From IMG/VR virus record IMGVR_UViG_3300031857_000639, positions 1-35,948 of that record: DNA of 35,948 nucleotides. One strand, 5' to 3'. The notes beneath the pieces are model-generated. The model did not search any database and was not told where the DNA came from. It was given only the letters and a program-made list of their open reading frames with translations. Positions 22,113 through 27,642 of this stretch are shown here, piece by piece. Within the stretch, counting starts at the first letter, position 1. Every line of letters starts with the position of its first letter. This DNA comes from a virus. The translations under genes and the position numbers were made by a program.

Positions 22113-22267
22113 TCTTTACCTTTCAAAAGTTTCTGCCTATATTGTAACACATCCTGAAGCATCTTGTCTAGCCCATGATTAAGGGACAGGTCAGCAAAGT
22201 CACAAACAGTGAACCAATATGCTGCTTCTTGACTTGTCTCAGCTTCAAAGCGTTGTTGGTCATCCAT
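22109..22267 (-). CDS. Small acidic protein, 52 aa, upstream of oxygenase
   Basis: The frame runs from ATG 22267, with an AAAGGA box 9 nt upstream, to TGA 22109-22111, overlapping the oxygenase GTG. The product starts MDDQQRFEAETSQEAAYWF, continues TVCDFADLSLNHGLDKML and ends with a basic LLKGKE tail. I do not assign a family, although the TSQEA.Y.FTVCDF pattern looks familiar from phage small proteins. A ribosome-binding site, a coupled junction and a sensible composition support it. It is the first gene after the AT-rich palindromic gap at 22290-22340. Confidence 0.72.
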   Translation of the reverse strand: MDDQQRFEAETSQEAAYWFTVCDFADLSLNHGLDKMLQDVLQYRQKLLKGKE

Positions 22268-22289
22268 ACTATTTAGTCCTTTAAATAGA

Positions 22290-22340
22290 TAATTATTAAT
22301 AATTACTTCTTAGTAACTACTAAGTAGAGACTACTTAGTA
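22290..22340 (-). repeat. Two adjacent AT-rich palindromes in a gap of the leftward block
   Basis: TAATTATTAATAATTA at 22290-22305 is a perfect 16-bp palindrome. TACTAAGTA (22318-22326) and TACTTAGTA (22332-22340) are a perfect 9-bp inverted repeat around a GAGAC loop, flanked by another copy of TTAGTAAC. Both lie in a gap of roughly 100 nt in an otherwise overlapping gene block. They could be an operator, processing site, weak terminator or part of an origin. Confidence 0.7.
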
Positions 22341-22373
22341 ACTTAATAATACTATATAGAGAGGGTAACACAG

Positions 22374-22580
22374 TTAGAACTCCTTGTCAAGGTCAAAATC
22401 TAGGTCATAATCTTCTGTCTCAGCTTCTTCATGGGCTAAGTCACCCCTCTCCAGAGTGTTTAAATCCTCGCTGACGGTGCTGAAACACCAATTGCATAGG
22501 TCGATGAACTCCTCGGTCAATGCAGACCGTCTAGTGGCCTCATAATCGGTCAGAAGCCTATTGCAAGCAAGACATCTCAT
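22374..22580 (-). CDS. Small zinc-ribbon-like acidic protein, 68 aa
   Basis: Two Cys pairs, C3/C6 (MRCLACNRLL) and C29/C32 (LCNWCFST), likely bind zinc. The tail is strongly acidic (ETEDYDLDFDLDKEF). The MRC..CN.LL.D.E.TR...TEEFIDLCNWC pattern is one I recall in small proteins of T7-like and related phages; the function is unknown. The ATG overlaps the upstream gene's stop. Its 3' end borders the palindromic gap, so it is the last gene of the upper part of the leftward block. Confidence 0.8.
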   Translation of the reverse strand: MRCLACNRLLTDYEATRRSALTEEFIDLCNWCFSTVSEDLNTLERGDLAHEEAETEDYDLDFDLDKEF

Positions 22581-22771
22581 TTTAGATCATCCTTATCATA
22601 GGACCGCTTTAGTTCTTCCTCTAGTCGGTCTATCCTAGCCCTGAGCATAAAGTTCTCACGCTCTAGCTCTGCGATCATTTCATCGGTGGTGGTGTAGTCG
22701 GATGTCCTGAATTGCTGGTAACCGTCTAACTCCACCTCGTAAGGCACACCTGACACTTTATGTTTAGTCAC
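22577..22771 (-). CDS. Coiled-coil protein, 64 aa
   Basis: The start is GTG at 22771 (VTKHKVSGVPYEVELDGYQQ), 7 nt after a strong GGAGG box; the longer open frame upstream of it overlaps the 25-aa membrane gene and is not used. The second half is a clear coiled coil (IAELERENFMLRARIDRLEE) followed by a charged end. It overlaps its upstream neighbour as GTGA and its downstream neighbour as ATGA. No family or function is recognised; oligomerisation is likely. Confidence 0.75.
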   Translation of the reverse strand: MTKHKVSGVPYEVELDGYQQFRTSDYTTTDEMIAELERENFMLRARIDRLEEELKRSYDKDDLK

Positions 22772-22845
22772 TCGTTTTCCTCCATATAAGCTCTCCAAAG
22801 GCCAAAGATAACAGAAAATAACATCAAAAGCAAGAAGTTAATCAT
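22768..22845 (-). CDS. Tiny single-pass membrane peptide, 25 aa
   Basis: ATG 22845 to TGA 22768-22770 gives MINFLLLMLFSVIFGLWRAY plus a short acidic end. It has one hydrophobic segment with a charged C-terminus, so an inner-membrane peptide is likely. The start overlaps the end of the previous tiny gene and the stop overlaps the next GTG (GTGA). The chain of coupled junctions is the main evidence; there is no strong ribosome-binding site of its own. Confidence 0.55.
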   Translation of the reverse strand: MINFLLLMLFSVIFGLWRAYMEENE

Positions 22846-22921
22846 CGTTTCTGTCTCCGTATTTGACGAACAGGTAGGTTAAAATCCCTACGATTAGAAA
22901 GACTATTAGGGTTACGATCAT
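22838..22921 (-). CDS. Tiny single-pass membrane peptide, 27 aa
   Basis: ATG 22921 to TAA 22838-22840 gives MIVTLIVFLIVGILTYLFVK with a charged tail (YGDRNDD). It has one strong hydrophobic helix and is probably membrane-inserted. The ATG overlaps the stop of the 48-aa gene, so expression by translational coupling is likely. Its 3' end overlaps the 25-aa gene by 8 nt. Confidence 0.6.
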   Translation of the reverse strand: MIVTLIVFLIVGILTYLFVKYGDRNDD

Positions 22922-23064
22922 TTCATGGCCTCAAGTGTTAGTCCTACATTCCCGATAGCGTAGCCTATAAAGGCGATTCCTAGCCCTGTCTGACCCTTGA
23001 TCAATAGGTCTACCGATACCACCAAGTAGACCAGCCCCATCGCTGCAATCAACCAAGAAGCCAT
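22918..23064 (-). CDS. Small two-pass membrane protein, 48 aa
   Basis: ATG 23064, behind a GAGGA box, to TGA 22918-22920. It has two hydrophobic segments (LIAAMGLVYLVVSVDLLI and LGIAFIGYAIGNVGLTL) joined by a short KGQTG turn. I recall similar two-helix phage peptides with a GYAxxNVGL motif in replication-region clusters, of unknown function. The start overlaps the preceding gene by 16 nt. Confidence 0.7.
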   Translation of the reverse strand: MASWLIAAMGLVYLVVSVDLLIKGQTGLGIAFIGYAIGNVGLTLEAMK

Positions 23065-23351
23065 AAGTCCTCGCCCCATGTTCGTTTAGGATATGCCTTC
23101 ATCAAGAACTCTTGCGCTTTACGTCTTACGCTATGATCGTGTGCCTTGATGATGTAGTCTAGCTCTTCCTTGACATCGCTATAGTCGGAATAATGATCCC
23201 TGATGAGCATGATGTCTGACAGAGTAGTGACTTCATCATCCACCATGTCACGATTGACTGTTTCCAATTCGCTGATCCGGTCCTGCAATCGTTGGATCTC
23301 TTTATTGTGGTCATCAATATGAACCCAGTCTTCCTGATGTAAGTAACTCAT
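23049..23351 (-). CDS. Coiled-coil protein, 100 aa, function unknown
   Basis: The start is ATG 23351 (MSYLHQEDWVHIDDHNKEI) behind AAGGAAGGAATC. The open frame extends 25 codons further upstream, but that part lies over the 62-aa gene in another frame and is rejected. The N-terminal half is a coiled coil (IQRLQDRISELETVNRDMV). The second half is helical with KEELDYIIKAHDHSVRRKAQ and ends KRTWGEDLWLLG. No family is recognised. It belongs to the run of small early genes. Confidence 0.72.
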   Translation of the reverse strand: MSYLHQEDWVHIDDHNKEIQRLQDRISELETVNRDMVDDEVTTLSDIMLIRDHYSDYSDVKEELDYIIKAHDHSVRRKAQEFLMKAYPKRTWGEDLWLLG

Positions 23352-23352
23352 T

Positions 23353-23541
23353 TTAGATTCCTTCCTTTTGTGTTTCCCTGCTCCGCTCCTCTGAGCGTGT
23401 TTCGCCACATAATTGCGCTGCTTCATTTTTTAACCTGCTTTCCTCCGGAGACACGAAACCGAATTTCTTCCATGTTCGCATCACATCGGTTTTTGATGGA
23501 TCGATCCAAGGTCTGCTTCTATCACTTAGTAGCCAGCTCAT
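23353..23541 (-). CDS. Small protein, 62 aa, function unknown
   Basis: The ATG at 23541 lies 20 nt inside the end of the 56-aa gene, with an AGAGGA box 5 nt upstream; the stop is 1 nt before the next ATG. The product reads MSWLLSDRSRPWIDPSKTDV, then MRTWKKFGFVSPEESRL, and a very charged tail with EERSRETQKEG. The TWKKFGF.PP/SEE element is familiar from small phage proteins, but no role is known. Confidence 0.65.
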   Translation of the reverse strand: MSWLLSDRSRPWIDPSKTDVMRTWKKFGFVSPEESRLKNEAAQLCGETRSEERSRETQKEGI

Positions 23542-23692
23542 CGTGTTCCTCTCGTAATTGAATCATGCGGTTTTTAACAAAATCCAAGTATAACGGCAAG
23601 TCATAATCTATGCTTGTCTTAACAATGTCGCTAAGCCCTAGGTATGCGCTTAGTATGCTTTCCATCTTGTATTTCTTTTCTTGTAATGTCAT
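23522..23692 (-). CDS. Small helical protein, 56 aa
   Basis: The frame runs from ATG 23692, behind AAGGCTGAAG, to TGA 23522-23524. The product (MTLQEKKYKMESILSAYLGL, then SIDYDLPLYLDFVKNRM, ending REEHDELATK) is helical and mixed-charge. No family is recognised. Its first 62 nt overlap the end of the 69-aa gene in another frame, and its last 20 nt overlap the next gene. It fills what would otherwise be the only gap between two small genes. Confidence 0.65.
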   Translation of the reverse strand: MTLQEKKYKMESILSAYLGLSDIVKTSIDYDLPLYLDFVKNRMIQLREEHDELATK

Positions 23693-23840
23693 CTTCAGCC
23701 TTTCGTAGTTTAGTGATCGATAGTTTTGCAGCTCTCATACTAGCAAAGATCTTACACGATCCGTCCGGCGCTTGTCGAATGGTCTCGCCTCTGCCGTGGT
23801 GCCAGTGTAGCAGGTAACCTCGGTGCTCTAGTGTTGGCAT
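23631..23840 (-). CDS. Small basic protein, 69 aa
   Basis: The ATG at 23840 directly follows the stop of the 29-aa gene. The first half is MPTLEHRGYLLHWHHGRGET, then IRQAPDGSCKIFASMRAAKL, a beta-hairpin-like region followed by a helix; the C-terminus is basic. The pattern of a small strand-rich domain with A-S-M-R-A-A-K at its end occurs in short phage and prophage proteins I recall, without a known role. The last 62 nt overlap the 56-aa gene, so the true C-terminus could be shared space. Confidence 0.6.
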   Translation of the reverse strand: MPTLEHRGYLLHWHHGRGETIRQAPDGSCKIFASMRAAKLSITKLRKAEDDITRKEIQDGKHTKRIPRA

Positions 23841-23930
23841 TTAGTCTAAATCCCAGGGTTTGAGAATCATAGCTACAGCGCCAATTGCAAACAATAGGCC
23901 TGCGATTTGAAATGCTTCGAATGCGTTCAT
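23841..23930 (-). CDS. Tiny membrane peptide, 29 aa
   Basis: ATG 23930 abuts the stop of the Cys-rich gene, with AAGGGAAAATAA as the ribosome-binding region; TAA at 23841-23843 abuts the next ATG. The product is MNAFEAFQIAGLLFAIGAVA with a short MILKPWDLD end: a single hydrophobic helix. Exact end-to-end packing with both neighbours supports translation. Confidence 0.6.
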   Translation of the reverse strand: MNAFEAFQIAGLLFAIGAVAMILKPWDLD

Positions 23931-24575
23931 TTATTTTCCCTTTACTTGGATAAGTTTAATTACCTTGGACATCTTTTTACCGTGTGCCGGATAAGAGACA
24001 AGCGGCACGGTCTTATCATAACACGCCCTGCAGCCGTTGCATTTTCCCTCGTGCTCGTATGCTCGGTAAAGAAAACCCACTGCCTTAGATGCGTCCTCAA
24101 CGATAACCGAGCCATGCTTATTAGTATGATCGCCAGTGACGCTATCCGAAGAGAATCGAATCATTACATTGGGCAGCGCCTGCATTTGATCGATAACGGC
24201 TTGAAACTTGGCGAATTTAAGCATTCTAGTCGGCATCCAATGCTTAACCCAAGGCGTGGCCTGCATAACCTGCAGGATCTTTTCCGCAAGCCCTAAAGAG
24301 TACATATCGCCACTGTCGAACCATCGGAAATATCGCTGCGAATCTAAGGCTTTGACCATATCCGAAACCCATCCGTCTCGCTTCCAGTCTTCCCGATTTT
24401 CAAGCCGTGGAGCTTTGACGTTCGGATAATTATAGTTTCCTGTTGTTGCGTAACAACCACGGCAGGCGTCAACAAGTGACCCTTCCGAATTGATTGAAGC
24501 CGGACAAGTCTCAAGAGCCTGAAGAGACCAAGAGAGAATACCGTCTAACTTTGAGGTTTTCGATAGTCTAAGCAT
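23931..24575 (-). CDS. Cys-rich conserved protein of unknown function, 214 aa
   Basis: The product has two cysteine clusters: C24...C38..C41 (ETCPASI...DACRGCYATTG) and a later KCNGCRACYDK. Conserved-looking segments are EDWKRDGWVSDMV, YFRWFDSGDMYSLGLAEKIL and TPWVKHWMPTRM. I recall this family in phages and conjugative plasmids of proteobacteria. The CxxCY clusters could hold zinc or an iron-sulphur cluster, but I cannot assign a reaction. It is the second gene of the leftward block, a place typical of host-takeover or anti-defence genes. Base and codon use (more CCG, CGG and GCG) differ from the replication genes, suggesting separate acquisition. Confidence 0.8.
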   Translation of the reverse strand: MLRLSKTSKLDGILSWSLQALETCPASINSEGSLVDACRGCYATTGNYNYPNVKAPRLENREDWKRDGWVSDMVKALDSQRYFRWFDSGDMYSLGLAEKILQVMQATPWVKHWMPTRMLKFAKFQAVIDQMQALPNVMIRFSSDSVTGDHTNKHGSVIVEDASKAVGFLYRAYEHEGKCNGCRACYDKTVPLVSYPAHGKKMSKVIKLIQVKGK

Positions 24576-24596
24576 TTCATCTTCTCCGAGTGTTGA

Positions 24597-25043
24597 TTAG
24601 TCAAATAATACCGCTTGCTTGTCCAACTTGTAAACTGCCTGAATCCTAGTGCCTGCAGGGTTGTCTCCATAATCCAACACTTTGCCATTGACAACAGCAA
24701 ACACATGGCCCCGATATTTCAACAGATACCGTCCGTCCCTTAAACTTGGTAACAGATTCGCAAGTGTAGTCCCCGCTGCTGCCTGAATCCCGAGCTTTTT
24801 GCTTATGTATCTGGCCCCGTTAGTCGTTCCGTGCAGGGATACAAGGCGCAAGCCTAGGCGAGTGTAAACCGGATGCCAATCGTCAAAACCCATGCCGTGA
24901 TTTTGTTTCCGTCCGGCAGCCGCCATAATTTTATGCGCTAGCTTATAAGGCGCTCCGAGCACATTCGCCAATGCTCTGACCGTGCAATCGTTTGATTCGT
25001 TTTCGAACCGCTGCGCGCCTGTTGATTCGCTCTTGATTCTCAT
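24597..25043 (-). CDS. Putative C39-like/papain-like cysteine peptidase, 148 aa
   Basis: It is the first gene of the leftward block, so probably expressed earliest. C20 in ESNDCTVRALANVLG heads a helix, as the nucleophile does in papain-fold peptidases. H113 in RYLLKYRGHVFAVVNG and D124 in KVLDYGDN follow at the right place and order for a Cys-His-Asp/Asn triad. I recall related short proteins in phages annotated as hypothetical or C39-like. It could cleave a host protein, a modifier or a defence component. There is no signal peptide, so it acts in the cytoplasm. ATG 25043 follows GAGGAAATT. Activity is inferred from motif geometry only. Confidence 0.65.
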   Translation of the reverse strand: MRIKSESTGAQRFENESNDCTVRALANVLGAPYKLAHKIMAAAGRKQNHGMGFDDWHPVYTRLGLRLVSLHGTTNGARYISKKLGIQAAAGTTLANLLPSLRDGRYLLKYRGHVFAVVNGKVLDYGDNPAGTRIQAVYKLDKQAVLFD

Positions 25044-25167
25044 AATTTCCTCTTTTGGGGTTGATAACTAACTACTATGACAATCATTCTAACGGATAGA
25101 TTCAGGGAAAGATACTAGGGAAAACCCTTAACTTGACTATTGTGCTCAGGTATTGGATAGTGTTGTT

Positions 25168-25196
25168 TTTATACCACACCTGGACAATGTTGTGTA
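25168..25196 (-). promoter_or_regulatory. Candidate early leftward promoter
   Basis: Reading leftward, TATAAA (25173-25168) is preceded by GTGTGG (extended -10) and 17 nt upstream by TACACA (25196-25191), four of six -35 matches. The GTGTGGTATAA string recurs at 12714-12742 and 29905-29933. It would give a leader of about 120 nt to the cysteine peptidase gene. Confidence 0.4.
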
Positions 25197-25422
25197 AATG
25201 AGACAACCCATTGAGTGCTCTAATATGGTGCATCACAGTCACTCTCACCTGTTGTATTTACGCAACACTATGTAAATGCGAATCATTCTCACTAGCATAC
25301 TATCTTGTATACAAGTAAGCACTCACTAACTGTGGTATAAATGAGACAGAGCCTAAAGTGAGCACTAACTAACACCGGGGGAGGGGGTTGTGTTGTTGTG
25401 TTATTTTATGAGCACCCTGTAG

Positions 25423-25492
25423 CACACAAGAGAAGGTAAAATTGAACTATGGCCTAAGCCTACAACACACAAGAGAAGGCAAAATAGGACTA
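25423..25492 (+). repeat. Pair of 27-bp direct repeats
   Basis: CACACAAGAGAAGG followed by T/C-AAAAT-T/A-G-A/G-ACTA occurs at 25423-25449 and again at 25466-25492. The copies start 43 nt apart and differ at three positions. The function is unknown; a protein-binding site or origin element is possible. Confidence 0.8.
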
Positions 25493-25661
25493 CTAAATAT
25501 GGGTTAATTGCTGTAAAAATGACTAGATGTAGTAGTCTATAAAGTCCTTATAAATCAATGACTTAGGTAAGTGACACAGAATCAAGGAAGATATAGCTAA
25601 AAAGGTGTCAGTTTAGGACTAAGGAGATGTGCTCTCCAGGCTACAAAAGTAAAGATTTAAC

Positions 25662-25690
25662 TTGACAAATCTTAAAAAATATGCTATAAT
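25662..25690 (+). promoter_or_regulatory. Perfect sigma-70 promoter for the terminase-portal genes
   Basis: TTGACA (25662-25667) and TATAAT (25685-25690) are 17 nt apart, with TGC just before the -10 (extended -10). The first gene, terS, starts at 25922, leaving a leader of about 225 nt that carries the tandem repeats. Confidence 0.82.
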
Positions 25691-25742
25691 AAGAGTGTAG
25701 TAGAAAAACAACAAGATCTCCTTATATAGATCTGTGCAGTTA

Positions 25743-25800
25743 ATCGCCTAAGAAGTTACTAGTTATCGCTTAAGAAGTGACTAGTAATTACTAGTTATCG
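25743..25800 (+). repeat. 22-bp tandem repeat with partial third copy in the terS leader
   Basis: Two head-to-tail 22-bp units, 25743-25764 and 25765-25786, begin ATCGC(C/T)TAAGAAGT and differ at three positions. TTACTAGTTATCG occurs exactly at 25756-25768 and 25788-25800. Each unit holds an ACTAGT palindrome or near copy. This resembles a repeated protein-binding site; terminase recognition or transcript control are options. Confidence 0.85.
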
Positions 25801-25864
25801 TATCAGCGATACTAAGAAGATAATATTCATAATTATCCTTCTAGTCTACATACTGCTACATACC

Positions 25865-25911
25865 ACTATGTAAACTTCCTACTACATTAAACTATGTAAA
25901 TACTATGTAGA
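25865..25911 (+). repeat. ACTATGTAAA repeats and inverted element at the terS ribosome-binding site
   Basis: ACTATGTAAA occurs at 25865-25874 and 25891-25900, with a third near copy (ACTATGTAGA) at 25902-25911; another copy is at 25267-25276. CTACAT before and ATGTAG after the middle copy can pair, ending right at the AGGAG of terS, so they may control its translation. Confidence 0.65.
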
Positions 25912-25921
25912 GGAGAATTTA

Positions 25922-26365
25922 GTGTCTAACACTGAACCTCTGTCTGATGTGTCTGTGTCCTCTAAAAAGAGGAAGCGTGGCAGACCTCGCAAGGCAGACA
26001 TTGAAGCAAAGAAGAATCGTGGTGTGGTAGGTCGTCCTCCTGGTGAAGCCGCTAGGATTAAAGAGTTTTATGCACGACTGCTGTCCACCAGCGGAGAGAA
26101 GGTTATAGAGACTGTGCTCCGCAAGGCTATGGATGATACCGATAAGGATCAGGTGGCCTGTCTCAAGATGTGTATCGATAGGTTGCTACCGATCAGTCAT
26201 TTTGAGAAGCAGTCCTCCGGACGCGCTAACGCAATTCAGGTGCAGATTGTGACAACAGGGACACCACAGATTGCACAGCGTAGCGTAGAAGAAGTTGGTT
26301 ATGAAGTGATAGATGTGGACCACGAAGTGGCCTCTGAAGAGTCTAATGATTCTAAAGGAGCCTAA
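25922..26365 (+). CDS. terS: Small terminase subunit with AT-hook-like N-terminus, 147 aa
   Basis: It is expected to recognise the packaging site and deliver DNA to the large subunit. The start is GTG at 25922, 6 nt after AGAGGAG. The N-terminus has KKRKRGRPRKADIEAKK, then VVGRPPGEAARI: one clear AT-hook core (RGRPRK) and a second GRPP element. The middle is helical (KVIETVLRKAMDDTDKD, then QVACLKMCIDRLLPISHF), as in small terminases. The C-terminal end is acidic. Its place directly before the large terminase, and size, support the call; the repeats upstream are natural candidates for its DNA target. Confidence 0.75.
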   Translation: MSNTEPLSDVSVSSKKRKRGRPRKADIEAKKNRGVVGRPPGEAARIKEFYARLLSTSGEKVIETVLRKAMDDTDKDQVACLKMCIDRLLPISHFEKQSSGRANAIQVQIVTTGTPQIAQRSVEEVGYEVIDVDHEVASEESNDSKGA

Positions 26366-26368
26366 CAG

Positions 26369-27631
26369 ATGGCGAACCTAAGGGTTGAACTCCATCCTAA
26401 ACAGACGGAAGTATTTAATGATAGTCACCGTTTTAAAGTGGTTGCTGCAGGACGAAGATTTGGAAAGTCTCGTCTCGCTGCTTGGACCCTCATCATTGAA
26501 GCATTAAAGAGTACCGAGAAGGATGTCTTCTATGTGGCTCCAACCTTTCAGCAGGCTAAGGATATTATGTGGTCGGTTCTTAAGGAACTTGGTCACGAAG
26601 TTATCAAAGCTGTACACGAGAATACGGCGGTCATAACTTTAGTAAACGACAGGAAGATCTACCTTAAAGGATCTGACCGTCCAGATACAATGCGTGGTGT
26701 GGGTCTAGCGTATGTCGTGATTGACGAGTATGCAGATATGAAGCCACAGGTGTTCGAGCAGATTCTAAGACCAGCCCTTAGTGATGTTAAGGGAGGCGCT
26801 CTGTTCATTGGTACACCGAAGGGAAGGAACCACTTCTATGAGTTGTATCAGATGGCTCAGAGAGAAGAAGATGAAGATTGGGTGTCTTTCCACTTCACTA
26901 GCTTCGATAATCCGCTGCTTGATCCCAAAGAGATTGAGGCAGCAAAGAAGTCAATGTCTTCCTTCAGTTTTAGACAGGAATACCTTGCTAGTTTCGAAGC
27001 CGCCCAGTCAGACCTCTTCAAAGACGAATGGATTAAGTATGTTGATAGCGATGATACTCCTGGGGACGGTCAGTTTTACATCGCTGTTGATTTGGCTGGC
27101 TTTGAAGACGTAAGTAAGCAGGCTGCTAACAAGAGGAAGAACCTGGATGAAACAGCTATTGCTGTGGTCAAGGTTTGTGAAGACGGATGGTATGTAGATA
27201 CTATTGTGGCTGGTAGATGGGACATCAAAGAAACAGCAAACCGAATCTTAGAAACAGCAAAAAGTTACGATGTTCGTTTAATAGGTATAGAGCGAGGAAT
27301 GGCAAAGAATGCCGTACTCCCGTACCTACAAGACTTGATGAGAAGGAAGAACTATTTCCTGTCAGTGATAGACCTCACTCATGGGAACAAGAAGAAGACA
27401 GACCGGATTGTTTGGGCTTTGCAGGGACGCTTCGAGCATGGAAGGATTAAGTTAGTTAGAGGAGAGTGGAACAAGCAGTTTGTGGATCAGTTACTTAACT
27501 TTCCTAATCCACAGGTCCACGATGATTTAATTGATGCACTGGCTTACATTGATCAAATTGGCGTTACAGAGTTTACTAACCTTATTGAAGAAGAAGAGTA
27601 CGAAGCCTTGGACCCTATAAGTGGTTATTGA
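26369..27631 (+). CDS. terL: Large terminase subunit (ATPase-nuclease), 420 aa
   Basis: It powers DNA packaging into the procapsid and cuts the concatemer. The ATPase has Walker A AAGRRFGKSRLAAW at about residues 26-39, YVAPTFQQAKDIMW, and Walker B LAYVVIDEYADMKP; FIGTPKGRNHFYELY is the coupling segment. The RNase H-like nuclease has FYIAVDLAGF with the first Asp, VRLIGIERGMAKNAVLPYL, and HDDLIDALAYID with the last acidic pair. The length is typical. ATG 26369 follows AAAGGAG. The packaging strategy (pac, cos or direct repeats) cannot be read from the sequence alone. Confidence 0.95.
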   Translation: MANLRVELHPKQTEVFNDSHRFKVVAAGRRFGKSRLAAWTLIIEALKSTEKDVFYVAPTFQQAKDIMWSVLKELGHEVIKAVHENTAVITLVNDRKIYLKGSDRPDTMRGVGLAYVVIDEYADMKPQVFEQILRPALSDVKGGALFIGTPKGRNHFYELYQMAQREEDEDWVSFHFTSFDNPLLDPKEIEAAKKSMSSFSFRQEYLASFEAAQSDLFKDEWIKYVDSDDTPGDGQFYIAVDLAGFEDVSKQAANKRKNLDETAIAVVKVCEDGWYVDTIVAGRWDIKETANRILETAKSYDVRLIGIERGMAKNAVLPYLQDLMRRKNYFLSVIDLTHGNKKKTDRIVWALQGRFEHGRIKLVRGEWNKQFVDQLLNFPNPQVHDDLIDALAYIDQIGVTEFTNLIEEEEYEALDPISGY

Positions 27632-27642
27632 TCGGAGATAAC

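Larger units (their letters stand above)
25044..25921 (+). promoter_or_regulatory. Divergent control region without genes
   Basis: This is the only stretch over 300 nt without a gene that I can support. It separates the leftward early block from the rightward packaging genes. It contains a candidate leftward promoter (25168-25196), repeated (A/T)TGTGTAAATG/ACTATGTAAA elements, a G-rich tract (25376-25388) followed by a GTTGTG-rich strand, a pair of 27-bp direct repeats (25423 and 25466), a perfect rightward promoter (25662-25690), a 22-bp tandem repeat (25743-25786), and inverted elements just before the terS ribosome-binding site. No tRNA-like fold or reading frame with a good start was found. 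It is a plausible site for the replication origin and for packaging recognition. Confidence 0.75.

Noticed and set aside
22141-22170. Leftward TAGACA-N18-TACAAT with extended -10 inside the 52-aa gene
   Set aside because: One mismatch in each hexamer and an 18-nt spacer inside a coding sequence; too weak to list beside the four perfect promoters, though it would suit the oxygenase-primase genes.
23352-23426. N-terminal extension of the 100-aa coiled-coil gene
   Set aside because: It overlaps the 62-aa gene, and the ATG at 23351 has a strong AAGGAAGGA box.
25044-25921. tRNA, structured ncRNA or hidden gene in the control region
   Set aside because: No cloverleaf or T-loop sequence and no frame with a good ribosome-binding site were seen on either strand.
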